Shown piece after piece: positions 51,967 through 61,599 of a DNA stretch of 64,000 nucleotides. Under the pieces are notes generated by a model. The model was not told where the DNA came from. It made no database searches and saw only the letters and a list, made by a program, of their open reading frames with translations. A program made the translations under genes and the position numbers. Location: contig NZ_AP017457.1 in the NCBI RefSeq assembly GCF_002355535.1, positions 1,488,001 through 1,552,000 on the forward strand. Direction: 5' to 3'. Each line of letters opens with the position of its first letter. Positions within the stretch are counted from its first letter, which is position 1. The stretch comes from Aurantimicrobium minutum (GTDB taxonomy: Bacteria; Actinomycetota; Actinomycetes; Actinomycetales; Microbacteriaceae).

Positions 51967-52890
51967 ATGAAAACCTCCCGCCTTGCTGTGTGGTCACTGG
52001 TCTCAGTGGCAGCGATGTGGGGTATTGCCTTTGTGGTGATGAAGCCTGCTATCGAGCAGCAGCCATTCTTTGACTTCCTTGCAATCAGATTCACAATTGC
52101 AGCTGGAATCATGCTGGCCATCAAACCCAAAGTTGTGCTGGCCCTCAAGGGCAAAATGCTTGCCGTCGGTGCTGGCCTCGGAGTGATGTTGGGCCTTGCC
52201 TACATCACACAAACCATTGCCTTAGAAATGACGACGGCTGCCATCACGGGCTTCCTCACCGGGACCTATGTTGTGCTGACTCCTGTTTTGGGCTGGATTA
52301 TTTTTCGTCGCAAGGTTGGAATCAAGGTGGCAGTTGGTGCCGTGTTGGCACTGATTGGTTTAGGACTGATTTCGATCACTGGCGTAACCATTGAGGTTGG
52401 CCAAATTTGGGGAATTATTTGTGCTGTGCTTTACGCCCTGCACATTGTGGGTCTGGGTAAGTTCAGCTCTGGTCTTGATTCCTATGCCCTGACATTTGCC
52501 CAATTGTTGTTTGTGGCAGTGGTGTGCTGGATTGGTGCTCTTCCAGATGGCTACCAAGGACCCCCCACTGTTGATGTGTGGATGGCTGTCCTCTTCACGG
52601 CAATCTTTGCCACCGTCATTGGCTTCTTCGTTCAGACGTGGGCTCAGGCACAAATGGAACCTGCCCGCGTGGCCATCATCCTCACCCTAGAAGTGGTGTT
52701 CACCGCGGTGGTCTCTGTAGCTGTGGGACAAGAAGTGTTGGCACTCAAAACCATCATTGGTGGAGCTTTCATGGTTGCCGCCATGGTGATCGTCGAATGG
52801 CCAACGAAGGGTAAAAAAGAACACATTGCAGGAACACCCAGTGCGGATGATGATGAAGACATCGTTCCACTCGAGCCCCTGCCACACTAG
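51967..52890 (+). CDS. DMT-superfamily permease (EamA) 1
   Basis: A 307-residue membrane protein with ten hydrophobic segments in two EamA repeats (about 5-140 and 150-285). Typical family stretches are WGIAFVVMKPAIEQQPFF and ALIGLGLISITGV. The C-terminus is an acidic cytosolic tail. Members move amino acids, nucleotides or toxic compounds; the substrate cannot be told. It is followed by pyrE, 36 bases on. Confidence 0.85.
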   Translation: MKTSRLAVWSLVSVAAMWGIAFVVMKPAIEQQPFFDFLAIRFTIAAGIMLAIKPKVVLALKGKMLAVGAGLGVMLGLAYITQTIALEMTTAAITGFLTGTYVVLTPVLGWIIFRRKVGIKVAVGAVLALIGLGLISITGVTIEVGQIWGIICAVLYALHIVGLGKFSSGLDSYALTFAQLLFVAVVCWIGALPDGYQGPPTVDVWMAVLFTAIFATVIGFFVQTWAQAQMEPARVAIILTLEVVFTAVVSVAVGQEVLALKTIIGGAFMVAAMVIVEWPTKGKKEHIAGTPSADDDEDIVPLEPLPH

Positions 52891-52914
52891 GCGAAGCCGC
52901 CGAGTACTGGCCGA

Positions 52915-52920
52915 TAAACT
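52915..52920 (+). promoter_or_regulatory. -10 box for pyrE (leaderless)
   Basis: TAAACT ends six bases before ATG 52927, which selects that start over GTG 52921. Confidence 0.55.
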
Positions 52921-52926
52921 GTGAGC

Positions 52927-53481
52927 ATGACTCCTGCACGCGAACAACTCATCAACTTCATCAAAGAAGAAGCTGTCTTTCACGGTGACTTCACGCTGAC
53001 CAGCGGCAAGAAGGCAACCTACTACGTTGACATGCGCAAGATCTCGCTCGATCACCGCGTGGCCCCACTGATTGGGCAGGTTATGTTGGACGTGCTGGCT
53101 CAGATTCCCGATGTTGACGCCGTGGGCGGTCTCACCATGGGCGCAGACCCCATCGCGACAGCCGTTTTGCACCAGGGCGCAGCCCGCGGACTAACCTATG
53201 ACGCATTTGTCGTGCGTAAAGAACCCAAAGACCACGGACGAGGACGTCAGGTTGAAGGCCCCGACCTCACAGGTAAGCGAGTAGTCGTCCTCGAGGACAC
53301 CTCCACCACCGGTGGATCACCCCTGAAAGCCATTGAAGCTCTCGAGAAGGTCGGTGCCGAGGTTGCTGGTGTTGCCGTAGTGGTCGACCGTGCAACCGAT
53401 GCGCGTCAACGCATTGAAACTGCCGGCTACCCCTACTTCTATGCAATTGGTCTTGAGGACCTTGGGCTTGAGCCTCAGTAA
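52927..53481 (+). CDS. pyrE: Orotate phosphoribosyltransferase
   Basis: A 184-residue enzyme joining orotate to PRPP in pyrimidine synthesis. The orotate-side segment is FTLTSGKKATYYVDMR, and the PRPP-binding loop is VVVLEDTSTTGGSPLKAIEAL. KEPKDHGRGRQVEG is the flexible catalytic loop. Three bases later the TrmH-like gene begins. pyrE is not beside other pyr genes here, which is usual for actinobacteria. Confidence 0.95.
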   Translation: MTPAREQLINFIKEEAVFHGDFTLTSGKKATYYVDMRKISLDHRVAPLIGQVMLDVLAQIPDVDAVGGLTMGADPIATAVLHQGAARGLTYDAFVVRKEPKDHGRGRQVEGPDLTGKRVVVLEDTSTTGGSPLKAIEALEKVGAEVAGVAVVVDRATDARQRIETAGYPYFYAIGLEDLGLEPQ

Positions 53482-53483
53482 CT

Positions 53484-54122
53484 GTGACTGAACTTCCTGA
53501 CTCACCCACGCATGAGCTCAGCACCTCGGGTGTGGGGCCATGGATTGGCGAGCTCCCTGAGGAGCCTTGGTATGACCCAGAGCTTCTAGAAAAGGGCGAT
53601 ACCCGTAACGTCATTGACCGATATCGCTATTGGAAGATGGAAGCGATCGTCGCAGACCTCGACGAGAAACGTCATCCATTTCACGTTGCCATTGAGAACT
53701 GGCAACACGATATGAACATTGGTTCCATCGTGCGCTCGGCCAATGCCTTTGGTGCAGACACCGTGCACATTGTGGGCCGCAAGCGCTGGAACAAGCGTGG
53801 AGCCATGGTCACAGATCGCTATCAACACGTTTTGCACCACGACACCGTCGCAGACCTCGTGGCCTGGACTACTGAGCATGAACTTCCCATCTTGGCCATC
53901 GATAACGTTCCAGGCTGCGTCAAGATCGAGACCTATGCTCTGCCCGAGCGCTGCCTGTTTCTGTTCGGCCAAGAAGGCCCGGGTCTTTCTGCTGAGGCAA
54001 TAGATGCGGCAGAAGCAGTGATTGAGATCACCCAGTTCGGATCAACTCGTTCAATCAACGCTAGTGCTGCAGCTGCGGTAACCATGCACTCCTGGATCAT
54101 GCAGCACGTGAAGTTTGTTTAG
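53484..54122 (+). CDS. SPOUT/TrmH-family RNA methyltransferase
   Basis: A 212-residue SPOUT-class 2'-O-methyltransferase. The motifs are NIGSIVRSANAFGADTVHIVG (motif 1), LFLFGQEGPGLS (motif 2) and TRSINASAAAAVTMHSWI (motif 3), which form the knotted SAM site. The target (a tRNA or rRNA nucleotide) is not clear from sequence. GTG 53484 is two bases after the pyrE stop. It is coupled to the following methyltransferase gene. Confidence 0.9.
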   Translation: MTELPDSPTHELSTSGVGPWIGELPEEPWYDPELLEKGDTRNVIDRYRYWKMEAIVADLDEKRHPFHVAIENWQHDMNIGSIVRSANAFGADTVHIVGRKRWNKRGAMVTDRYQHVLHHDTVADLVAWTTEHELPILAIDNVPGCVKIETYALPERCLFLFGQEGPGLSAEAIDAAEAVIEITQFGSTRSINASAAAAVTMHSWIMQHVKFV

Positions 54123-54124
54123 AA

Positions 54125-54751
54125 ATGACTACCCGGAACTCTCCTGAAGCTTGGGATCAGCGCTATGCCGAGTCGGAGATGGTGTGGTCATTAGAACCGA
54201 ACGAGTTCGTCGTCGAATATCTCTCTGATCTTCCGGCCGGAAAGATGCTCGACCTTGGTGGCGGAGAGGGCCGCAATGCCCTGTGGTTTGCCAGCCGTGG
54301 CTGGCACGTTGAGAACTCAGATTTTTCGGCAGTAGCGGTCACTAAATTCCTGCAACGTGCTGAACGTGAAGGTCTCTTAGAACTGTGCACAGGAACAACA
54401 GTGGATGCGACCCACCCTGAGTCCTGCGTCACCAAGCCAGTAGATCTGGCCGTGATGGCCTATCTCCAGATTCCTGCAGCAGACCTCGCTGCCGCGATAG
54501 CCACGGCAGCGCACAGTCTGCGCCCAGGTGGCACATTTTTCGGTGTGTGGCATGCCCGAGAAAACCTTGAATATGGCTTTGGGGGACCTCCCAGCCCTGA
54601 GCTCAACCCCACACAGGATGAACTTCGCGCTGCCTGTGAAGCGGTGGGTATGAACATAGAAACCCTCACCCTACGTGAGCGCTACTTTGTGAGCGGCGAC
54701 CAGCAGCGTAAGGCAATCGATGCGGTGCTCCTGGCCACTGCCGCTGCATAA
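54125..54751 (+). CDS. Class I SAM-dependent methyltransferase
   Basis: A 208-residue methyltransferase, TehB/thiopurine-type layout: it opens PEAWDQRYAESEMVWSLEPN, and the SAM motif is MLDLGGGEGRNALWFASRGWHV. It then has VDLAVMAYLQIP and SLRPGGTFFGVWHARENL. The substrate is unknown; members of this shape act on small molecules such as metalloids or sulfur compounds. It follows the TrmH gene by two bases. Confidence 0.86.
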   Translation: MTTRNSPEAWDQRYAESEMVWSLEPNEFVVEYLSDLPAGKMLDLGGGEGRNALWFASRGWHVENSDFSAVAVTKFLQRAEREGLLELCTGTTVDATHPESCVTKPVDLAVMAYLQIPAADLAAAIATAAHSLRPGGTFFGVWHARENLEYGFGGPPSPELNPTQDELRAACEAVGMNIETLTLRERYFVSGDQQRKAIDAVLLATAAA

Positions 54752-54783
54752 GTAACCGCAAGAAATAGGCATTGCTGAGCCGG

Positions 54784-54789
54784 TAGAAT
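54784..54789 (+). promoter_or_regulatory. -10 box for purA with a leader of about 50 bases
   Basis: TAGAAT lies 56 bases before ATG 54846, so unlike most genes here purA appears to have a leader. GAGGGG lies about eight bases before the ATG. No riboswitch fold was recognised in the leader. Confidence 0.5.
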
Positions 54790-54845
54790 GAATTACTGGC
54801 AGGTCGCAGTCGCGCTCGCCGTACTGAGGACGAGGGGATATCGTC

Positions 54846-56132
54846 ATGCCAGCAATCGTGTTGATTGGTGCCCAGTGGGGCGATGAAGGTAAAGGTAAAG
54901 CTACCGACCTTCTCGCGGAGCGCATCGACTACGTGGTCAAGTTCAACGGTGGAAACAACGCCGGTCACACCGTAGTTATTGGTGACGAGAAATACGCCCT
55001 CCACCTCCTCCCCTCAGGCATTCTGACTCCCGGTGTTACTCCCGTTATTGCAAACGGTGTTGTTATTGACATCTCTGTTCTCTTTGCCGAACTGGATGCC
55101 CTCAATTCTCGCGGAATTGATACGTCGAAGCTGCGTGTGAGCGCCAACGCCCACGTCATCACTGACTACCACCGCACCTTGGATAAGGTCACCGAGCGAT
55201 TCTTGGGCAAGCGCCAGATCGGTACTACCGGCCGTGGCATTGGTCCCACTTATGCCGACAAGATCAACCGCGTGGGTATCCGTATCCAAGACATCTTCGA
55301 CGAAGGCATTCTGCGTCAAAAGGTTGAAGCCGCTTTGGATATCAAGAACCACTTGCTGGCCAAGATTTATAACCGTCGCGCCATATCTGCCGACGCCGTC
55401 ATTGAAGAACTGCTGTCCTACCGTGAGCGCTTGGCCCCCATGGTTGCTGACACTGCTTTGGAACTCAACCAGGCTCTCGAAGCTGACAAGGTTGTTCTTT
55501 TTGAAGGTGGCCAGGCAACCATGCTGGACATCGATCACGGAACGTATCCTTTCGTCACTTCGTCGAACGCCACCGCAGGTGGTGCTTCGACTGGATCCGG
55601 TATTGGGCCCAACAAGTTCGAGCGCGTAATTGCTGTCATCAAGGCCTACACAACCCGTGTCGGTGCTGGTCCGTTCCCCACCGAACTCTTTGATGCTGAT
55701 GGTGAATTCCTGCGCGCCAAGGGCTTCGAGTTTGGAACCACCACCGGACGCCCTCGTCGCTGCGGTTGGTATGACGCTCCCATTGCTCGTTACACCGCTC
55801 GTATCAACGGTGTGACCGACTTTGTGTTAACCAAGCTGGATGTTCTCACTGGTCTTGAGAAGATTCCTGTGTGTGTTGCCTACGACGTTGAAGGTGTTCG
55901 TCACGATGAGGTTCCGGTTAACCAGACAGACTTCCACCACGCCAAGCCCATCCTGGAATACTTCCCGGGCTGGAGCGAAGACATCACTGGTGCACGAAAG
56001 TTCAGCGACCTCCCCAAGAATGCTCAGGACTACGTCACTGCTCTGGAAGCAATGAGCGGTGCTCGCTTCTCCGCCATCGGCGTGGGCCCAGCACGTGATG
56101 CCATCATCGTGCAGCACGACCTGGTCGGCTAA
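54846..56132 (+). CDS. purA: Adenylosuccinate synthase
   Basis: A 428-residue GTP-dependent ligase making adenylosuccinate from IMP and aspartate. The GTP loop is [18 protein letters not shown], followed by [28 protein letters not shown] binds IMP, and [12 protein letters not shown] lies in the C-terminal half. A normal-length family member with a short leader and a clear Shine-Dalgarno. Confidence 0.95.
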   Translation: MPAIVLIGAQWGDEGKGKATDLLAERIDYVVKFNGGNNAGHTVVIGDEKYALHLLPSGILTPGVTPVIANGVVIDISVLFAELDALNSRGIDTSKLRVSANAHVITDYHRTLDKVTERFLGKRQIGTTGRGIGPTYADKINRVGIRIQDIFDEGILRQKVEAALDIKNHLLAKIYNRRAISADAVIEELLSYRERLAPMVADTALELNQALEADKVVLFEGGQATMLDIDHGTYPFVTSSNATAGGASTGSGIGPNKFERVIAVIKAYTTRVGAGPFPTELFDADGEFLRAKGFEFGTTTGRPRRCGWYDAPIARYTARINGVTDFVLTKLDVLTGLEKIPVCVAYDVEGVRHDEVPVNQTDFHHAKPILEYFPGWSEDITGARKFSDLPKNAQDYVTALEAMSGARFSAIGVGPARDAIIVQHDLVG

Positions 56133-56213
56133 GAACTCTGTCTGGCCGGCTGGCCAGTTTGGACATATCGTTCATGCCCGAATGAGCTTGTTCAGGGCTA
56201 GGCTGAAGAGGTT

Positions 56214-57128
56214 ATGACGACTTCAGCCACCAACTTCAAGCGCGGCCAATCTCCGGCACTTATTGCCTTCAAGTTTGTGGCGTTGGCGCTGTTGTGGGGT
56301 TCGAGTTTCTTCTTCATCAAGATCGCCCTAGACACTCTGAGCTGGGGGCAGGTTGCGTGGGCACGCGTGGTTGCCGGCGGCATATTCATGCTTGTCTTTT
56401 GGTTGATTAGTCGTGAAAAACTCCCCAAGGACATCAAACTCTGGGGCCACATCACCGTCGCCGGAATCATCGGTATTGGTATTCCTTTCATCTTCTTCCC
56501 CTGGGCTGAGCAGTACATCACGTCTGCCGTTGCCACCATTTACAACGGCCTTACCCCGATCATGACCGCCATCATTGCTGTTTATGTGTTGCGGGTTGAG
56601 AACTTCAACCGCAATCAAGCAGTTGGTGTGCTCGTTGGTTTAGCAGGGCTTGTCGTGGTTATCGCGCCCTGGACTATCACTGACCTGGGTGGAAGTTTCT
56701 GGGGCCAGATTGCGGCACTGAGCGCGGCTGTGATGTATGGATTCTCGGGAACCTATCTCAAGAAGTATGTGTTCCCCAGCGGTGTCTCCGCCAAAGCTAT
56801 CTCCATCATTGAGGTTGGTGCAGCAGCATTGTTCATCCTTCTGCTCACACCATTTCTTGCAACCGGCCCGGTCACTATCGACTGGAGCACCGTCATAGCC
56901 ATTTCGATTATCGGATTTGGTGGAACCGGCCTGGCATATTTGTGGTTCAACGATGTGCTCGAATCTTGGGGCCCAACCCGTGCTTCCTCAGTAACTTACG
57001 TGATGCCCATTGTTGGCATCATGCTTGGTGTTGTTTTCTTGGGCGAAACTCTGCACTGGTATGAACCAGTTGGTGGTGCCATCGTTATCGCTGGTGTACT
57101 CATCATGCGCAGGCAAGCTCAGAAGTAA
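56214..57128 (+). CDS. DMT-superfamily permease (EamA) 2
   Basis: A 304-residue membrane protein with ten hydrophobic segments in two EamA repeats. It opens LLWGSSFFFIKIALDTLSW, and AALSAAVMYGFSGTYLKKY marks the second repeat. It is similar in layout to EamA 1 at 52 kb but not a close copy. A TAGGCT lies nine bases before ATG 56214 and GAAGAGG lies just before the ATG. The substrate is unknown. Confidence 0.86.
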   Translation: MTTSATNFKRGQSPALIAFKFVALALLWGSSFFFIKIALDTLSWGQVAWARVVAGGIFMLVFWLISREKLPKDIKLWGHITVAGIIGIGIPFIFFPWAEQYITSAVATIYNGLTPIMTAIIAVYVLRVENFNRNQAVGVLVGLAGLVVVIAPWTITDLGGSFWGQIAALSAAVMYGFSGTYLKKYVFPSGVSAKAISIIEVGAAALFILLLTPFLATGPVTIDWSTVIAISIIGFGGTGLAYLWFNDVLESWGPTRASSVTYVMPIVGIMLGVVFLGETLHWYEPVGGAIVIAGVLIMRRQAQK

Positions 57129-57140
57129 TCAGTCCTGCGC

Positions 57141-57146
57141 TACCCT
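57141..57146 (+). promoter_or_regulatory. -10 box for chorismate mutase gene (leaderless)
   Basis: TACCCT ends six bases before ATG 57153. Confidence 0.45.
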
Positions 57147-57152
57147 GAATCT

Positions 57153-57455
57153 ATGGCGCAGAACGACATGACCCCTGAGGTCGCAGCAGAGCTTGCAGGT
57201 ATTCGAGAGAGCATCGACAACATCGATGCCGCACTGATTCACATGCTTGCTGAACGCTTTAAGTTCACTCAGAAGGTCGGAACTCTCAAAGCAGCCAACA
57301 ATCTTCCGCCATCGGACCCCGAGCGTGAAGCACGTCAGGTTGCCAGACTGCGCGCACTTGCTGAAGAAGCCAACCTCGATCCCACCTTTGCAGAAAAGTG
57401 GTTCCACTTCGTTGTGGAAGAAGTTATTCATCACCATGTGCAAGCTCGAGGCTAA
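57153..57455 (+). CDS. Chorismate mutase (AroQ type)
   Basis: A 100-residue all-helical AroQ enzyme that turns chorismate into prephenate for phenylalanine and tyrosine. Conserved parts are RESIDNIDAALIHMLAERFKFTQKVGTLKA, with the active-site Arg and Lys positions, and a C-terminal EEVIHHH stretch. Actinobacterial enzymes of this kind often need the partner DAHP synthase for full activity. It is two bases upstream of the HtaA gene. Confidence 0.9.
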   Translation: MAQNDMTPEVAAELAGIRESIDNIDAALIHMLAERFKFTQKVGTLKAANNLPPSDPEREARQVARLRALAEEANLDPTFAEKWFHFVVEEVIHHHVQARG

Positions 57456-57457
57456 GT

Positions 57458-57910
57458 ATGTCTGGCTACCAGCTCCAGTGGGGCATCAAGGATTCCTTGT
57501 TGGGTTATCTGCGCGGCATTGAGGATGGCCTCATCGAAGCAGATTCTCCCGCTGTGTTTGAGGGCAATCTATTCACTTTTAGTGAAGATGGTGCTGCGTC
57601 GAACTTTGACGCTGGCACGGCAACAGGAACCCTTCAGTTCCTGGGAACCGCCAAGCTCAGCGGCCACTGGGGCATGATGAACATCGTGCTCAAGAACCCT
57701 CTCGTCGAGCTTCAGAATGGTGTGGGAACTCTCTTGATAGCGCAGGGAGGAATTCTCTCCCCTGAAACGTTAGTTCCCTTTGTCAAGCTTGAACGCATCG
57801 GCGACAGCAATGAATATCGCACCAGTCTCACCGCTGAAGGTCGTTTAGTCCTCGGTGAGCAGTATCAGGTTGGTCAGGAACTCAATCCTCTGACGCTTGC
57901 TGCAGTTTAG
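57458..57910 (+). CDS. HtaA-domain protein without signal peptide
   Basis: A 150-residue protein spanning one HtaA domain: LQWGIKDSLLGYLRGIEDG, then FSGTAKLSGHWGMMNIVLKNPLVEL-type strands (seen as LGTAKLSGHWGMMNIVL) and ending DEYRTSLTAEGRLVL-like. HtaA domains in corynebacteria bind haem on the cell surface and come with signal peptides and anchors; neither is present here, so this one looks cytosolic. GAGG lies seven bases before ATG 57458. It is co-transcribed with chorismate mutase. The function is not clear. Confidence 0.8.
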   Translation: MSGYQLQWGIKDSLLGYLRGIEDGLIEADSPAVFEGNLFTFSEDGAASNFDAGTATGTLQFLGTAKLSGHWGMMNIVLKNPLVELQNGVGTLLIAQGGILSPETLVPFVKLERIGDSNEYRTSLTAEGRLVLGEQYQVGQELNPLTLAAV

Positions 57911-58743
57911 AAGTCAGCAGTCCTGGGGTCTGGACCAATACGGCTGTCTGTGTTCAGAGTCTTGATAGCTGCAAGATCGTCCTGATCAAGCTCGAAACCG
58001 AACACGTCAAAGTTGGATTGGATTCGAGTCTTCGTTACAGATTTCGGAATCACAATACGTCCGGACTGAACGTGCCAACGAATAATCACTTGTGCAGTGC
58101 TGACGTTGTGCTTGAGGGCAATCGAGCTCAACACAGCATCCTCGAGGGCTTGCCCCTGTCCCAACGGTGACCAAGCCTCAGTGAGAATCCCATGCCTTGC
58201 ATCAATTTCAGAGAGCGACTCCTGCTGCAAATAGGGGTGAAGTTCAATCTGGTTGACTGCAGGAGTTACTCCCGTTGCCGAAATAATCTCAGTGAGGTGT
58301 TCCTCTTCAAAGTTGGATACACCGATGGACTTCACAAGACCTTTCTCGCGCATCTCGATGAGGGTTTCCCATGCAGCAAGAAAGTTGCCCCTCCATGGTG
58401 AAGGCCAGTGGATCAGATACAGATCAACATATTCGAGTCCCATGAGATCAAGGCTTTTGTGAAGGGCTGGCCAGGCAGCATCAGGAGCTTGGTCTGTGTT
58501 CCACAGTTTGGTTGTGACAAAAATCTCCTCGCGTGGCAAACCTGAGGCCTTCAGCGCAGCACCAACTCCGCGTTCGTTCTGATAGATGGCTGCCGTGTCG
58601 ATGTGTCGGTAACCTGCCTCAAGTGCGTCTAGGACATAGTGCTCTGCAACGTCGTCCTCGACCTTGAAAACGCCATAGCCAATCTGAGGAATGACCAATC
58701 CGTCATTCATGTCAAGACGAGGACCGCCTCCGTGGTCAGTCAT
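57907..58743 (-). CDS. Aldo/keto reductase
   Basis: A 278-residue NADPH-dependent oxidoreductase. The catalytic tetrad is visible as IDTAAIYQNE (D49, Y54), VTTKLW (K) and YLIHWP (H). The C-terminal NADPH site is VIPKSVTKTRIQSNFD. It is the group of 2,5-diketogluconate reductase-like enzymes with broad aldehyde/ketone specificity. It shares an interlocked stop with the HtaA gene and starts 15 bases before the end of purL. Confidence 0.92.
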   Translation of the reverse strand: MTDHGGGPRLDMNDGLVIPQIGYGVFKVEDDVAEHYVLDALEAGYRHIDTAAIYQNERGVGAALKASGLPREEIFVTTKLWNTDQAPDAAWPALHKSLDLMGLEYVDLYLIHWPSPWRGNFLAAWETLIEMREKGLVKSIGVSNFEEEHLTEIISATGVTPAVNQIELHPYLQQESLSEIDARHGILTEAWSPLGQGQALEDAVLSSIALKHNVSTAQVIIRWHVQSGRIVIPKSVTKTRIQSNFDVFGFELDQDDLAAIKTLNTDSRIGPDPRTADF

Positions 58744-58758
58744 GATTACTCCAGATGG

Positions 58759-61050
58759 TTAGCCAAAGTATTTTGGCAGGGTTTCGTTACTGCGCTGCCT
58801 AATTTCCTCAACAGAGACCTCGAATAGTCCCTGAACGTCAAGCTTGGCATCTGCCCCGCCCTGGTCGGTAACACCAATACGCAAAACAGGGTAGTTGCGT
58901 GCTTCACACAGTCCCAGGAATCGAACGTCGTCTTCGCGAGGAACAGAGACAATCACACGACCGGTTGATTCAGAGAACAACGCGGTTGCGGCGTCGACAC
59001 CATCGCGCTCGATGATTTCATCAAGCCAGACGCGTGCACCAACACCAAAGCGCATCACAGACTCAGCAAGTGCCTGGCCCAGCCCACCATCGCTGAGGTC
59101 GTGGGCAGAGAGAATCAAGCTCTCGATAGCAGCACCCTGGAGGAGATCAGCAAGCTCTTTTTCTTGAGCCAGGTCAACAACAGGTGGAACACCACCGAGG
59201 TGGTTGTGGATGGTGCCAGCCCATGCCGAACCATCGAGTTCGGTGCGGGTGTAACCCAGGAGGTAAATGTTGTTGCCCTCGTCCTGCCATGCGGAAGGAA
59301 TACGACGGGCAACATCATCGATGACACCGAGCACACCCACAACTGGAGTGGGGTGGATAGGGGCGTCACCGGTCTGGTTATAGAAGGAGACGTTTCCACC
59401 GGTGACGGGGATCTCTAGCTCTAAACAACCGTCTGCCAGACCAGCAACAGCTTGCTTGAACTGCCACATCACTTCGGGGTTCTCTGGAGAACCGAAGTTG
59501 AGGCAGTCAGTGACTGCTGCAGGAACAGCACCAGATACGGCAACGTTGCGATACGCCTCAGCCAGCGCTAAGCGAGCTCCGTTGTAGGGATCAAGCTGGC
59601 AGTAGCGACCGTTGGCGTCAGTGGCGATAGCAAAGCCAAGACCAGACTCTTCGTCGACGCGAATCATGCCGGCGTCGTCAGGGAAGCTGAGCGCCGTGTT
59701 TCCCATAACGAAGTAGTCATACTGCGTGGTGATGAGGGACTTATCAGCCAGGTTGGGGCTGGCAACAAGCGTCAAGAACTGATCCTTGAGATCTGCACCC
59801 GAGGAGGGACGAGCCAGCTTGTCAGCAGAGTCTGCCTGCAGGGCATCAATCCATGCGGGGTAAGCAACGGGACGTTCATAGACGGGACCGTCAATGGCGA
59901 CGGTGCGAGGGTCCACGTTCACAATTTCTTCGCCACCGTGGTGGATCACGAGGCGACCGGTGTCGGTCACTTCACCAAGAACACTGGTTTCCACATCCCA
60001 CTTGTTGACAACAGCCATGAACTGATCGAGCAGCTCAGGCTTGACCACAGCCATCATGCGCTCTTGGCTCTCTGACATGAGGATTTCTTCAGCGGTGAGG
60101 GTGGGGTCGCGCAAAAGAACATTGTCGAGTTCAACAAACATGCCACCGTCACCGTTGGAGGCGAGCTCACTTGTTGCACAGGAAATACCTGCAGCACCGA
60201 GGTCTTGAATACCTTCGACCAGGCCTTCGCGGTAGAGCTCAAGACAGCACTCGATGAGGACCTTCTCAGCGAAGGGGTCACCAACCTGAACAGCAGGACG
60301 CTTGGTAGGTCCAGTTGAATCGAACGAGTCTGAGGCAAGAATCGATGCGCCACCGATACCGTCACCACCGGTGCGAGCACCGAAGAGAACAATCTTGTTG
60401 CCAACACCAGAAGCGTTTGCCAGGTGAAGGTCTTCGTGACGCAGCACACCAACAGAAAGCGCGTTCACAAGAGGGTTGCCCTGGTAGCAAGAGTCGAAGT
60501 AGGTCTCGCCACCAATGTTGGGTAGCCCCAGGCAGTTGCCATAGAAGCTAATACCGCCGACAACACCGTGGAGTACACGAGGAGTGTCAGGGTGGTCAAT
60601 GGCACCAAAGCGAAGCTGGTCCATCACGGCAACGGGACGTGCACCCATCGAGATGATGTCACGGACGATTCCACCCACACCGGTGGCAGCGCCCTGGAAG
60701 GGCTCGATGTAGCTGGGGTGGTTGTGGCTCTCCACCTTAAAGGTGACAGCCCAGCCCTCGCCGACATCGACAACACCGGCATTCTCGCCCATGCCGACCA
60801 TCAGCTTTTCTTTCATTTTCTCGCTGACCTTCTGGCCAAACTGACGAAGGTAAATCTTCGAAGACTTGTAGGAGCAGTGCTCACTCCACATCACCGAATA
60901 CATCGCCAGCTCACCGGAGGTGGGGCGGCGACCGAGGATTTCACGAATCTTGGCGTACTCGTCATCCTTGAGGCCAAGGGCGCCGTAGGGCTGAACCTTG
61001 TCGGGGGTTGCGATGGCGTTCTCTACGGTGTCGGCGACGTGGCTGCTCAC
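58759..61050 (-). CDS. purL: Phosphoribosylformylglycinamidine synthase II
   Basis: A 763-residue small-type PurL, the synthetase subunit of the FGAM synthase complex that needs PurQ for ammonia and PurS for assembly. Seen are [57 protein letters not shown] and [21 protein letters not shown] 61050 follows AAGGGA by nine bases; the longer frame to 61167 overlaps the DUF3817 gene and has no family match. Confidence 0.94.
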   Translation of the reverse strand: MSSHVADTVENAIATPDKVQPYGALGLKDDEYAKIREILGRRPTSGELAMYSVMWSEHCSYKSSKIYLRQFGQKVSEKMKEKLMVGMGENAGVVDVGEGWAVTFKVESHNHPSYIEPFQGAATGVGGIVRDIISMGARPVAVMDQLRFGAIDHPDTPRVLHGVVGGISFYGNCLGLPNIGGETYFDSCYQGNPLVNALSVGVLRHEDLHLANASGVGNKIVLFGARTGGDGIGGASILASDSFDSTGPTKRPAVQVGDPFAEKVLIECCLELYREGLVEGIQDLGAAGISCATSELASNGDGGMFVELDNVLLRDPTLTAEEILMSESQERMMAVVKPELLDQFMAVVNKWDVETSVLGEVTDTGRLVIHHGGEEIVNVDPRTVAIDGPVYERPVAYPAWIDALQADSADKLARPSSGADLKDQFLTLVASPNLADKSLITTQYDYFVMGNTALSFPDDAGMIRVDEESGLGFAIATDANGRYCQLDPYNGARLALAEAYRNVAVSGAVPAAVTDCLNFGSPENPEVMWQFKQAVAGLADGCLELEIPVTGGNVSFYNQTGDAPIHPTPVVGVLGVIDDVARRIPSAWQDEGNNIYLLGYTRTELDGSAWAGTIHNHLGGVPPVVDLAQEKELADLLQGAAIESLILSAHDLSDGGLGQALAESVMRFGVGARVWLDEIIERDGVDAATALFSESTGRVIVSVPREDDVRFLGLCEARNYPVLRIGVTDQGGADAKLDVQGLFEVSVEEIRQRSNETLPKYFG

Positions 61051-61102
61051 GCGTGAAGTCCCTTCTGATGGGTGTTGCGAAAAGTTGAATTGCTCATCTT
61101 CT

Positions 61103-61594
61103 TTAGCGTCCCCCGGGAGGACCGATGATGAGCAAAGTTGTGAAGACGGCGACAATCGCCAGAACAATAACCAGAATCAACAAAATCGGGTGGTTCAAGA
61201 ACCAGCGGAAAAGTCGATCTAACGGACGGGCATCACGAGGATCATCCGTTGCCTCACGGCGCCAGGGTCCTTCGAGTGCTCCGCGCTTGGCTTGAACAAG
61301 TTCGAAAGGAATGGTGGCATAGGGCAGGATTGCCGTGATGACGGCAAGCAAACCCATCCAGAATCCCCAGCGCTGGTTGAAGGCGATGAGGATGGAGGTT
61401 GCGCCATAGGCAATAAAGACGAAACCGTGTAGTCCACCGATGGTGGTGAATAAGGTTTGGTCAATGCCGGTGGTAGCTCGCAAGATCAAGCCAGTGATCA
61501 ACAGTGTCCAGGTGCATGCTTCCGCAATGGCGAGAACAAAGTAGAGCTTGCGGGGAGTGAAGCCCGGGGCGTGTGCTGTGTTTGCTGCGTTCAC
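61103..61594 (-). CDS. DUF3817 membrane protein
   Basis: A 163-residue protein with four membrane segments (about 15-40, 48-70, 75-98 and 137-158) and a short cytosolic linker. It matches DUF3817 ([34 protein letters not shown]). It lies between purQ and purL in the same direction, so it is probably in the pur operon; a role in purine synthesis is not known. Confidence 0.85.
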   Translation of the reverse strand: MNAANTAHAPGFTPRKLYFVLAIAEACTWTLLITGLILRATTGIDQTLFTTIGGLHGFVFIAYGATSILIAFNQRWGFWMGLLAVITAILPYATIPFELVQAKRGALEGPWRREATDDPRDARPLDRLFRWFLNHPILLILVIVLAIVAVFTTLLIIGPPGGR

Positions 61595-61599
61595 GAAGC

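Noticed and set aside
54790-54845. Riboswitch in the purA leader
   Set aside because: The leader is only about 50 bases and shows no purine-type or other known aptamer pattern.
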